Assembly (NCBI RefSeq): GCF_003194625.1
Contig: NZ_QHKX01000004.1
Span: 124,001 to 188,000, forward strand
Source: Nocardioides solisilvae
GTDB taxonomy: Bacteria; Actinomycetota; Actinomycetes; Propionibacteriales; Nocardioidaceae
DNA: 64,000 nucleotides
Reading direction: 5' to 3'
Shown here: in pieces, positions 36,917 to 46,786 of the stretch
Position numbering within the stretch: position 1 is the stretch's first letter
How the letters are laid out: every line of letters starts with the position of its first letter
Translations under genes and position numbers: made by a program
The notes under the pieces: model-generated
What the model was told of the DNA's origin: nothing
Database searches by the model: none
Seen by the model: only the letters and a program-made list of their open reading frames with translations

Positions 36917-37041
36917 GGCGCAAGCCTCCACCGGGAGCGCGCCGGGTGTCCACGCGGGGTGGTGCCGGGTGCCCGACCGGCCGGCACCGCGACCGACGTG
37001 GGGACGGGATCCCATGTCGCGGGGCGGCCCGGACCGGAACC

Positions 37042-38661
37042 ATGTGCGACAGCATGGACCTGAACTTCGCCATCGGCGCCGCCAGCCTCGTCCTCCTCTC
37101 GGGAGTGGCGGCCGTCCGCGTGTCCGCGCGCGCGGGCCTGCCCAGCCTCCTGCTCTACCTCGTGATCGGGCTGGCCATCGGCGAGGCCGGTCTCGGCCTG
37201 GAGTTCGAGGACCTCCAGCTCACCATGGTGCTCAGCACCCTGGCGCTGGCCGTGATCCTGGCGGAGGGCGGCTTCAGCACGCGGTGGGACGTGATCCGGC
37301 CGGTCGTGGGGCTCTCCGGGCTGCTGGCCACGGCGGGGGTGGCGATCAGCGTCGCCGTGACCGCGACCATCGCCTACGTCGGCCTGGACGTCGACGTGCG
37401 GACGGCCCTGCTGCTGGGGGCCGTCGTGGGGTCGACCGACGCCGCCGCCACCTTCTCGATCATGCGCCGCCTCCCGGTGCGGCCCCGGATCAGGGCCACG
37501 CTCGAGGCCGAGTCGGGCTTCAACGACCCGCCGGTGATCATCCTCGTGACGGTGGTGGCCAGCGACGCATGGTACGAGGCGCAGGGGCTGGAGATCGCCG
37601 GCCTCGTGCTCTTCCAGCTCGTCACCGGCCTCGTCACCGGCCTCGCGGTGGCGTGGGCCGGGCAGTGGCTGCTGTCGCGCAGCGCCCTGCCGGCCGCCGG
37701 CCTCTACCCGCTGGCCACCTTCGCCATCATGTTCCTCGCGTTCGCCGCCGCCGGGGTGGCGGGCGGCAGCGGCCTGATGGCGATCTACGTGGCCGGGATG
37801 TGGCTCGGCAACGCCTCCCTCCCGCACCGCCAGGTCACCGCGGGCTTCGCGGACGGGATGGGCTGGCTGGCCCAGATCGGGCTCTTCGTGCTGCTCGGGC
37901 TCCTCGCCAGCCCGTCGCGGCTGCCCGAGGCCGTGGTCCCCGCCCTCATCGTGGGAGTGGGGCTGACCTTCGTGGCCCGGCCGCTCTCGGTCGCGCTCTG
38001 TGCCGCCTGGTGGCGGGTCCCGTGGGGCCACCAGGTCTTCATCTCGTGGGCCGGCCTGCGCGGGGCCGTGCCCATCGTGCTGGCCACGATCCCCATCACC
38101 CAGGGGCTGCCCGAGGCCGAGCGGGTCTTCGACGTGGTCTTCCTCCTGGTCACCAGCTTCGTCCTGATCCAGGCGCCGTCCCTGCCGTGGCTGGCCCGGC
38201 GCACCGGGGTCGTCGTGGAGCGGGCCGAGGAGATCCAGGTGGAGTCGGCCCCGCTGGAGTCGATCGACGCCAGCCTGCTGCAGTTCGAGGTCCCGCAGGG
38301 GTCCCGCCTCGTCGGCGTCTTCGCCGACGACCTCCGGCTCCCGCCGGCCGCCGTCCTCGCGCTGGTCGCCCGCGACGGGCAGGTGAGCACCCCGGGCCGG
38401 CACACGTCGCTGCGGGCCGGGGACCAGCTGCTGCTCGTGGTCCCCGACCACGTGCGGCGAGAGACCGAGCGCCGCCTGCACGCGATCAGCCGGGACGGCC
38501 GGCTGGCCGTCTGGCTGGACGGCGGGCGTCCCGCGGGCACCGGCCAACCGGGCACCGTGAAGAATGGGGGCCATGACGACGTACGGACGGCGGAGCTGGC
38601 AGCCGGACGACGACGTCTTCCCGGACTCCCCGGACGACGGGGACCGCGACCGGTTCCGTGA
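37042..38661 (+). CDS. CPA-family potassium/proton antiporter with TrkA-C domain
   Basis: A 539-residue cation/proton exchanger of the NhaP2/CvrA type. About 12-13 transmembrane segments span residues 5-390. They include the substrate-site block LLGAVVGSTDAAATFSIM and LEAESGFNDPPVIILV, with the conserved Asp. SWAGLRGAVPIVLATIPI is the last signature. A cytoplasmic TrkA-C domain follows (about 410-490) with LRAGDQLLLVVPD. ATG 37042 or 37054 are both possible. The end is odd: after the domain the frame runs about 30 Arg/Gly-rich residues, overlapping the next gene by 89 bp. It is divergent from the two-component system. Confidence 0.9.
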   Translation: MCDSMDLNFAIGAASLVLLSGVAAVRVSARAGLPSLLLYLVIGLAIGEAGLGLEFEDLQLTMVLSTLALAVILAEGGFSTRWDVIRPVVGLSGLLATAGVAISVAVTATIAYVGLDVDVRTALLLGAVVGSTDAAATFSIMRRLPVRPRIRATLEAESGFNDPPVIILVTVVASDAWYEAQGLEIAGLVLFQLVTGLVTGLAVAWAGQWLLSRSALPAAGLYPLATFAIMFLAFAAAGVAGGSGLMAIYVAGMWLGNASLPHRQVTAGFADGMGWLAQIGLFVLLGLLASPSRLPEAVVPALIVGVGLTFVARPLSVALCAAWWRVPWGHQVFISWAGLRGAVPIVLATIPITQGLPEAERVFDVVFLLVTSFVLIQAPSLPWLARRTGVVVERAEEIQVESAPLESIDASLLQFEVPQGSRLVGVFADDLRLPPAAVLALVARDGQVSTPGRHTSLRAGDQLLLVVPDHVRRETERRLHAISRDGRLAVWLDGGRPAGTGQPGTVKNGGHDDVRTAELAAGRRRLPGLPGRRGPRPVP

Positions 38662-39166
38662 GGTGCTGGGGCGGTTCGCCAGCGGCGTCACCGTCGTGAC
38701 GGGCACCAGCGGGGGCGTCCCCGTGGGGCTCACCTGCCAGAGCTTCACCAGCCTCTCGCTCGACCCGCCGCTGGTGCTCTTCTGTCCCTCGCGGGCGTCC
38801 CGGGCCTGGCCGCTGATCGCGCGGACCGGCGCGTTCTGCGTCAACGTCCTGGCCGCCGACCAGGCCGAGGTGTCGCACGTGATGGCCAGTCGCGGGATCG
38901 ACAAGTTCGCCGAGGTCGCGTGGGCGCCCTCCGCGCACAGCGGCAGCCCCGTCCTGGCCGGCGTGCTGGCCCACCTCGACTGCACGGTCGAGGCGGTGCA
39001 CGACGGCGGCGACCACCACGTCGTGGTCGGTCGCGTGCAGCACCTGCAGGTGGACCGCGAGGGGGAGGGGCTCCTCTACTTCCGCGGGGGCTACGGGAGC
39101 ACCGGACCGACGGAGCCGGTGGACGTCGCCGCCGGGCCCGGGGCGACCGGTCAGCCGAACGTGTAG
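38573..39166 (+). CDS. Flavin reductase family protein (HsaB-like)
   Basis: A 197-residue FMN/FAD reductase domain protein that would supply reduced flavin to a monooxygenase. The core reads FREVLGRFASGVTVVTGTSG. VGLTCQSFTSLSLDPPLVLF and TGAFCVNVLAADQAEVSHVM follow, then VEAVHDGGDHHVVVGRV near the end. These resemble HsaB, the reductase of the steroid hydroxylase HsaAB. No partner monooxygenase is adjacent, so the acceptor is unknown. ATG 38573 lies deep inside the antiporter frame. No later start keeps the conserved core, so the 89-bp overlap is real unless the antiporter stop is misread. The last 16 bp overlap the sulfotransferase. Confidence 0.87.
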   Translation: MTTYGRRSWQPDDDVFPDSPDDGDRDRFREVLGRFASGVTVVTGTSGGVPVGLTCQSFTSLSLDPPLVLFCPSRASRAWPLIARTGAFCVNVLAADQAEVSHVMASRGIDKFAEVAWAPSAHSGSPVLAGVLAHLDCTVEAVHDGGDHHVVVGRVQHLQVDREGEGLLYFRGGYGSTGPTEPVDVAAGPGATGQPNV

Positions 39167-39780
39167 CCGAACTCCGCGACGTCCTTGGCGTAGACCTCGG
39201 CGACCCGCTGACGGGTCCGGTCGTCGTAGAAGTCCTGCCAGGGGCCGACGCTCCAGGTGTTGCGGCGGGGCGGCTCGGTCTCGGGCAGGCCGAGCCGACG
39301 CTGCACCACCGCCAGGTCGGCGGCGAGCCGCTCGGTGCGCCCGATGTGGTCGGCCCGGCGGCGGGGGGTCGCGAGGAAGTCGACCTGCGGGGTGGCCAGC
39401 CGCTCGTGCTCGACCGTGCCGCGGAGGACGAACTCCTCGAAGTCGGCGTACGCCGCGACGGCCCGCCACAGGGGGTTCCCGCCGCGCGGGCCGTCCTGCT
39501 CGACCTGCGGCTTGCCCGAGGCGGGACCCAGCCGGTGGTTCCAGCGGTCGATCATCGACCACCACGAGACCATCCGGCTCCACGGGTTCCGCACGAAGCC
39601 GAACGTCCAGTAGTCCACCAGGGCGGGCTCCTGCTGCAGCACCCAGCGCAGCCGGGGGTGGCGCCGCGGACCGAGGTCGCGCAGGTCGTCCGCGCCCTCG
39701 CGGACGACGGTCTCCACCGTGACGCCGCCGGTCTTCGGGACGTGGATGAAGAGCAGCCGGTGGGCGTCGGAGATCAGCAC
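39151..39780 (-). CDS. Sulfotransferase family 2-like protein
   Basis: A 209-residue PAPS-dependent sulfotransferase-like protein. The 5'-phosphosulfate loop is LLFIHVPKTGGVTVETVV at residue 9. The 3'-phosphate motif is WTFGFVRNPWSRMVSWW near residue 60. This is close to the eukaryotic-type sulfotransferase family 2 seen in actinobacteria, which modifies glycans or glycolipids. The GTG at 39780 is 6 nt after TACCCT. There are no obvious PAPS-synthesis genes nearby. Given the GT genes elsewhere in the window, a glycolipid acceptor is possible but unproven. Confidence 0.85.
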   Translation of the reverse strand: MLISDAHRLLFIHVPKTGGVTVETVVREGADDLRDLGPRRHPRLRWVLQQEPALVDYWTFGFVRNPWSRMVSWWSMIDRWNHRLGPASGKPQVEQDGPRGGNPLWRAVAAYADFEEFVLRGTVEHERLATPQVDFLATPRRRADHIGRTERLAADLAVVQRRLGLPETEPPRRNTWSVGPWQDFYDDRTRQRVAEVYAKDVAEFGYTFG

Positions 39781-39786
39781 CGGAGC

Positions 39787-39792
39787 AGGGTA
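39787..39792 (-). promoter_or_regulatory. -10 box (TACCCT) of the sulfotransferase gene, leaderless type
   Basis: TACCCT on the minus strand ends 6 nt before the GTG at 39780. Confidence 0.6.
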
Positions 39793-39810
39793 GCGCCGGG
39801 CCGGGGTGGA

Positions 39811-40470
39811 CTAGCGCTCCAGCGGCCACCCGCGGGCCGCCCAGCCGCCCGTCCCGTCGGCGACGTTGGCGGCGTCGACCCCCTGGGAGCGCAGGTAGTC
39901 GACGACCTGGCGGCTGCGGGAGCCGCTGCGGCAGATGACGTGCACCCGCTGGTCGCGGGGCAGCTCGTCCAGGCGGTCGGGCACCTCCTGCATCGGGACG
40001 TGGTGGGCGCCCGGGACGTGGCCCGACCGGAACTCGTCGTCCTCGCGGACGTCGAGCACGAACCCGCCCTCCGCGTGGGCGGCGGCGAAGCTGTCGAGGT
40101 CGAGCTCGCCGGCCTCGACCTCCGCCAGCTGGCGACGCACGTCGTCCATGTCGAGCCCCTGGACGCCCTCGATCAGCTGGGCCAGCGCGGGCGGCGGGAG
40201 GGCCCCGGGCTGGGAGAAGACGAGGATGCCGTCGCGGAACGCCATCAGGGTCGGGATGGAGGTGATCTGGGCCATCGCGGCCAGCTCCTGCTCCGCCTCG
40301 GTGTCCACCTTGGCGAAGACGATGTCGGGATGGGCCTCGGAGGCCGCCTCGTAGACGGGGGCGAACTGGCGGCACGGGCCGCACCACGCGGCCCAGAAGT
40401 CGACCAGCACGATGCCGGGCGCGGTGACCGTCGCCTCGAAGTCCTGACCGGTCAGCTCTCGGGTCGTCAT
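39811..40470 (-). CDS. Thioredoxin-rhodanese fusion protein
   Basis: Two domains in 219 residues. The N-terminal thioredoxin fold (1-105) has the redox motif VDFWAAWCGPCRQFAPVY near residue 30 and the cis-Pro in ITSIPTLMAFRDG. The C-terminal rhodanese domain (about 120-219) has FVLDVREDDEFRSGHVPGAH and the active loop VHVICRSGSRSRQVV, with its catalytic Cys. A role in sulfane-sulfur handling or disulfide repair is plausible. The ATG is placed 6 nt after TAGCGT, a leaderless arrangement. An MBL-fold hydrolase, a family that often acts with rhodaneses in persulfide metabolism, is next upstream. Confidence 0.9.
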   Translation of the reverse strand: MTTRELTGQDFEATVTAPGIVLVDFWAAWCGPCRQFAPVYEAASEAHPDIVFAKVDTEAEQELAAMAQITSIPTLMAFRDGILVFSQPGALPPPALAQLIEGVQGLDMDDVRRQLAEVEAGELDLDSFAAAHAEGGFVLDVREDDEFRSGHVPGAHHVPMQEVPDRLDELPRDQRVHVICRSGSRSRQVVDYLRSQGVDAANVADGTGGWAARGWPLER

Positions 40471-40476
40471 GCCTCG

Positions 40477-40482
40477 ACGCTA
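40477..40482 (-). promoter_or_regulatory. -10 box (TAGCGT) of the thioredoxin-rhodanese gene, leaderless type
   Basis: TAGCGT on the minus strand ends 6 nt before the ATG at 40470. Confidence 0.6.
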
Positions 40483-40486
40483 CCCG

Positions 40487-41167
40487 TCACCACCCGCGGG
40501 CCCGCCACTCCGGCAGGTGGGGCCGCTCGTCGCCCAGCCGGCCGTCCGCGCCGTGGCCGGGGTAGAACCAGGTCTCGTCGGGGAGCGTGCCGAAGACCTT
40601 CTGCTCCACCTCGTCGACGAGCTGGGCGAAGGCGGCGGCGTCGCCGAACGTCGCCCCCACCCCGCCGGGGAAGAGGCTGTCCCCGGTGAACAGGTGCGGG
40701 TGGCCACCGGGGTCGTCGTGGCGCAGGCAGACCGAACCCGGGGTGTGCCCGGCGACGGCCAGCACCTCGAGCGCGACCTGTCCCACGCGCGCCCGGTCGC
40801 CGTGGTGCAGCTCCCGGTCGACGGCGACCCCCGTCTGCTCGGTCACGGCGGCCGCGTCGGGGGCGCCCACGAGGACCTCTGCCCCCGTGGCGGCCACCAC
40901 CGCGGCCAGGGCCCGGTGGTGGTCCCAGTGCGGGTGGGTGGTGACGACGGTCGTGAGCCCCCCGTCGCCCACCAGCTCGAGCAGGCGGTCGGGCTCGGCC
41001 GCCGCGTCCACCAGCAGCTGCTCACCGGTCGCCCGGCAGCGCAGGAGGTAGCAGTTGTTGGACATCTCGGGGTCGACGGCGAGCTTGGTCACCTCCAGGG
41101 TGGCCAGCCGGCGCGTCTGCGGGGGACCGCCGGGCTCGACCCTGCCGTCGTACGCGTCGGGCTCCAT
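40487..41167 (-). CDS. MBL-fold metallohydrolase (glyoxalase II-like)
   Basis: A 226-residue metallo-beta-lactamase-fold hydrolase. The metal motif is [16 protein letters not shown] near residue 75. The later ligands are H in [16 protein letters not shown] in [11 protein letters not shown] and H in [13 protein letters not shown]. The pattern is that of glyoxalase II or a persulfide dioxygenase-like thioester hydrolase; the substrate is not determinable. ATG 41167 is chosen because of a perfect AGGAGG at 6-nt spacing. In relatives an MBL gene also lies between uvrB and uvrA. The 73-bp gap upstream is G-rich. Confidence 0.88.
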   Translation of the reverse strand: MEPDAYDGRVEPGGPPQTRRLATLEVTKLAVDPEMSNNCYLLRCRATGEQLLVDAAAEPDRLLELVGDGGLTTVVTTHPHWDHHRALAAVVAATGAEVLVGAPDAAAVTEQTGVAVDRELHHGDRARVGQVALEVLAVAGHTPGSVCLRHDDPGGHPHLFTGDSLFPGGVGATFGDAAAFAQLVDEVEQKVFGTLPDETWFYPGHGADGRLGDERPHLPEWRARGW

Positions 41168-41178
41168 CGGGTCCTCCT

Positions 41179-41232
41179 GGGTGTCGGGCAACGGGTGTCG
41201 GGGGGTGCGGTCTCGGGGTCGGGGGTCGGGGG
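41179..41232. repeat. G-run cluster, putative G-quadruplex
   Basis: The plus strand carries GGGTGTCGGG twice (41179-41188, 41193-41202), then GGGGTCGGGGGTCGGGGG (41215-41232), giving at least seven runs of three or more G. It lies in the spacer between the MPI-fold gene and the MBL gene, both read from the minus strand. Confidence 0.65.
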
Positions 41233-41240
41233 ACCGGCGC

Positions 41241-41930
41241 TCACCAGGGCCGCACCTCGGGGAGGTCGCCGTCGACCTGCAGGTCGGCGACGGTCCCGCG
41301 ACCGCTCAGCCACCAGGCGATCTCCGCCGCCCGGCCGGAGACGACGGTCCCGCCGGGACCGGCGTCGCCTGCCCAGTGCCGGTCGAGGTCGGTGGCGTGC
41401 AGCTCAAGGGCGCCCATCCGGGCCAGGCGGGGGCCGAGCAGGTCGAGGACCACCCCGCCCGCCTCGGGGTGGATGTCGCGCAGGCCGTGCCCGGCGTCGA
41501 GGTCGACGTGGTGCAGCACGACCTCGGTCACCCGCTTGGCCGGCACGTCGCCCGCCCGGTACGATGGCCCGCCCGGACGCTGCTCGAGCAGCCCGTCCCG
41601 GATCTCGGCGGGGAGCGCCGCCAGGGCGTCCACGAGCGTGGTGGTGCTGGCGAGGAAGCGGTCCCTCAGGTCGGCGGGACGGGCGGCGGCGAGGACCTCG
41701 ATGTCGCGGGCGCGGGCCTCGGCCGAGTCGTACTGGGGGACCGGGGCGCCCTGGCGCAGGCCCTCGAGGGCTCGCGCCAGCCCCTCGGCGTTGAGGGCGA
41801 GGTGGGCGACCACGTGGGCCCGCGACCACCCCGGGAGCAGCGACGGCCCCGCGAGCCGGTCGTCGTCGAGGGAGTCGACGCTGCGCACCAGCCTGGCCGT
41901 CTCCCACCGCAGCAGCTCGAGCACGCGCAT
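41241..41930 (-). CDS. Maleylpyruvate isomerase-fold, mycothiol-dependent-type protein
   Basis: A 229-residue DinB/MDMPI-fold protein. The N-terminal helical bundle shows [40 protein letters not shown], with the metal-site His, and later [22 protein letters not shown]-terminal SCP2-like segment ends the chain ([14 protein letters not shown]). The family uses mycothiol or a divalent metal, but most members lack a known reaction. ATG 41930 begins the conserved bundle. It is divergent from uvrA, and the LexA box at 42016 lies between them, so it might also be damage-regulated. It is 73 bp upstream of the MBL gene. Confidence 0.82.
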   Translation of the reverse strand: MRVLELLRWETARLVRSVDSLDDDRLAGPSLLPGWSRAHVVAHLALNAEGLARALEGLRQGAPVPQYDSAEARARDIEVLAAARPADLRDRFLASTTTLVDALAALPAEIRDGLLEQRPGGPSYRAGDVPAKRVTEVVLHHVDLDAGHGLRDIHPEAGGVVLDLLGPRLARMGALELHATDLDRHWAGDAGPGGTVVSGRAAEIAWWLSGRGTVADLQVDGDLPEVRPW

Positions 41931-42007
41931 GGTGACATTGAACACCGCGCCCGGCTGCGCGGTCAGCCCCCGCTGCCGCGAGGTGCCCTCTGCTTGCGTC
42001 CCCTTGG

Positions 42008-42013
42008 TACCAT
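42008..42013 (+). promoter_or_regulatory. Candidate -10 box (TACCAT) of uvrA
   Basis: TACCAT fits TAnnnT and lies two bases before the LexA palindrome, so bound LexA would cover the transcription start. Confidence 0.5.
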
Positions 42014-42015
42014 GG

Positions 42016-42029
42016 CGAACACGTGTTCG
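42016..42029. promoter_or_regulatory. LexA (SOS) box CGAAC-ACGT-GTTCG upstream of uvrA
   Basis: A perfect 14-bp palindrome matching the actinobacterial/Gram-positive LexA box CGAAC-N4-GTTCG, 22 bp before the uvrA GTG. With flanks it matches TCGAACnnnnGTTCGA at all but one base. It predicts damage-inducible uvrA. Confidence 0.9.
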
Positions 42030-42051
42030 AACGACGTGTGGGGATCTCTCT

Positions 42052-44907
<2,856 letters not shown>

Positions 44908-44922
44908 GCGGAGCCGCTGCCG

Positions 44923-46212
44923 TCACCCCTCGGGGGCGGCGGTGCAGCGCCGGCGCCAGGCACGGTCCCGGGGCGAGTCGCGGCGGTCGAGGCGGGCGTC
45001 GAGGAGCGAGGCGGCCTCGGCGAGCCGCCCGGCCCGCAGCAGCGCCGCGATCCTCACCTCCTCCAGCACCTCGCGCTGGGCGTCGGAGCCGCCGAGCCGC
45101 CACGTGCGGTGCGCCACCGCCTCCAGGCAGTCGGCGGCCAGGCCGGGCAGCCCCCGGACGAGCAGGACGAAGGCGTGCACGACGGGAGCCACCACCTCGC
45201 GATGGACCGGGTGGTCGTGCCGCTCGCTGTGCCGGGCCAGGCTGCGGAGCCCCTCGACGTCCCCGACGGCCAGCAGCACGACGGCGGAGTGCATGGCGAG
45301 GAACGGGGTCGACGGACGGGTGAGCGCGTCGCGACCGGCCGCCTCGACGACCTCCTCCAGCCCCGGCACCCTCTCCCCGTCGGCGGTCAGGGCCCAGCGC
45401 AGCAGCAGGGAGCCGGTGTCGACGAGGGCCCGGCACCCCAGCGCCCGGTCGGGTCGCAGCTGGGCGTCGTGGCGTCGGCGCTCGGCGTCGGTGTCGCCGA
45501 GGCTCAGCTCGTGCAGGGCGGCGTGCCAGCTGAAGTGGCTGAGGCTGAGGGTGTCGCGCCCCTCCCCGGTCACCCAGGAGTCCATCCACCGCAGCCCCGC
45601 CCCGTGGTCGCCCGTCTCGTAGTGGTCGTGCGCGCGGGCGTGCGCCGAGTGGCCCGCCGCGGGGGTGACGGCCAGCGAGCGGCAGGAGAGGTCCATGGCC
45701 TCGTCGAAGCGGCCCTGCTCCTGGCGCACGAAGGCGAGCAGTCCCTGCGCCCACCAGTGGTCGCCGTACGCCGGGGCGGCACCCTCGACCAGCGCCCAGG
45801 CCTGCTCCGGGACCTCGGTCACCCCGGCGAAGGCGATGGTCGGCACCGCCATGTCCAGCAGCAGGGCGTCGGTCGGGTGCTCGACCAGGTGGCGCAGCAG
45901 CGGGCGGCTGTCCCCCCGCACGTGGCTCAGCACCGCGTGGACGTGCGAGCGCTCCCGGTCGCTGCCGCGGCGAGCGTGCAGCTCGGCGTCGCGCATCCGG
46001 GCGGGCAGGTCGACCGGCAGGCACCTCTCATGGGCCAGCAGCGCGAGGGTGGCGTGCCCGAGCGCGAAGGTCGGGTCGAGCGCGAGCGACCGGGAGACGA
46101 GCTCCGCGCCCCCGGCCTGCAGGGCCAGCAGGCGCAGCAGCCCGTCGGACCAGGCGTCGGCAGCCTCGGGTCCCGTGGTGAGGGGGAGTCCGAAGGGGTC
46201 GCGGCACGGCAT
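44923..46212 (-). CDS. TPR/TTC38-like repeat protein
   Basis: A 429-residue all-helical protein with tetratricopeptide-like pairs. It resembles the TTC38 family, opening DPFGLPLTTGPEAADAWSDG followed by ALDPTFALGHATLALLAHER. There are no catalytic motifs or signal peptide. ATG 46212 is preferred over GTG 46230 because TACTCT on the minus strand ends exactly 6 nt before it. The function of the bacterial members is unknown; protein-protein interaction is likely. It converges on uvrA and diverges from the Rieske gene. Confidence 0.72.
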   Translation of the reverse strand: MPCRDPFGLPLTTGPEAADAWSDGLLRLLALQAGGAELVSRSLALDPTFALGHATLALLAHERCLPVDLPARMRDAELHARRGSDRERSHVHAVLSHVRGDSRPLLRHLVEHPTDALLLDMAVPTIAFAGVTEVPEQAWALVEGAAPAYGDHWWAQGLLAFVRQEQGRFDEAMDLSCRSLAVTPAAGHSAHARAHDHYETGDHGAGLRWMDSWVTGEGRDTLSLSHFSWHAALHELSLGDTDAERRRHDAQLRPDRALGCRALVDTGSLLLRWALTADGERVPGLEEVVEAAGRDALTRPSTPFLAMHSAVVLLAVGDVEGLRSLARHSERHDHPVHREVVAPVVHAFVLLVRGLPGLAADCLEAVAHRTWRLGGSDAQREVLEEVRIAALLRAGRLAEAASLLDARLDRRDSPRDRAWRRRCTAAPEG

Positions 46213-46218
46213 GAAAGA

Positions 46219-46224
46219 AGAGTA
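46219..46224 (-). promoter_or_regulatory. -10 box (TACTCT) of the TPR gene, leaderless type
   Basis: TACTCT on the minus strand ends 6 nt before the ATG at 46212. Confidence 0.5.
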
Positions 46225-46305
46225 ACTCACTCAACATGGTGGTGGCGGCGGCACCTGCGCGTCGCGCCGCCGGCCGTGCCGCGGTGGGGGCGGGGGTGGG
46301 CGCGC

Positions 46306-46311
46306 TACCCT
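46306..46311 (+). promoter_or_regulatory. Candidate -10 box (TACCCT) of the Rieske gene
   Basis: TACCCT gives a leader of about 28 nt carrying GGAGGAG before the GTG at 46346. Confidence 0.45.
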
Positions 46312-46345
46312 CCCTCACGCAGCGACCACCAGCGGAGGAGTCATC

Positions 46346-46771
46346 GTGAGCACAGACGGCAGCACCGGCCTCAGCAGGCGGCACGCCCTCTCCGGCGCCG
46401 TGGCCGTGGGCGTCGGCGCCCCGCTGCTGGCGGCCTGCGGCGGCGACGACGCGCCCGTGGACACCGCGCCCGAGGCGCAGGCGGGGGACGTGCTCACCAC
46501 CACCTCCGAGGTGCCCGTGGGCGGCTGCGCGGTCTTCCCCGACGAGAAGGTCGTGGTCACCCAGCCGACGGAGGGGGAGTTCCGGTGCTTCTCGTCGGTC
46601 TGCACCCACCAGGGCTGCGCGGTCTCCTCCAGCAGCGACGGCGTCATCCCGTGCACCTGCCACGGCAGCCGCTTCTCCCTGGAGGACGGATCGGTCCTGG
46701 AGGGTCCGGCCACGGCCCCGTTGCAGAAGGTCGAGATCGAGGTCTCCGGGGACAGCATCACCGCGGTCTGA
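46346..46771 (+). CDS. Tat-exported Rieske [2Fe-2S] lipoprotein
   Basis: A 141-residue exported iron-sulfur protein. The N-terminus has a twin-arginine signal (LSRRHALSG), a hydrophobic stretch, and a lipobox ending in Cys (APLLAAC) near residue 31. It would therefore fold in the cytoplasm, leave by Tat and be lipid-anchored outside. The Rieske cluster ligands are SSVCTHQGCAV and PCTCHGSRFS. It is small and not part of a cytochrome bc complex operon, so its electron partner is unknown. The GTG start follows GGAGGAG. uvrC starts 15 bp after its stop but has its own -10 box. Confidence 0.9.
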   Translation: MSTDGSTGLSRRHALSGAVAVGVGAPLLAACGGDDAPVDTAPEAQAGDVLTTTSEVPVGGCAVFPDEKVVVTQPTEGEFRCFSSVCTHQGCAVSSSSDGVIPCTCHGSRFSLEDGSVLEGPATAPLQKVEIEVSGDSITAV

Positions 46772-46774
46772 ACG

Positions 46775-46780
46775 TAGGGT
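46775..46780 (+). promoter_or_regulatory. -10 box (TAGGGT) of uvrC, leaderless type
   Basis: TAGGGT ends 6 nt before the uvrC ATG at 46787. Confidence 0.65.
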
Positions 46781-46786
46781 TGTCGC

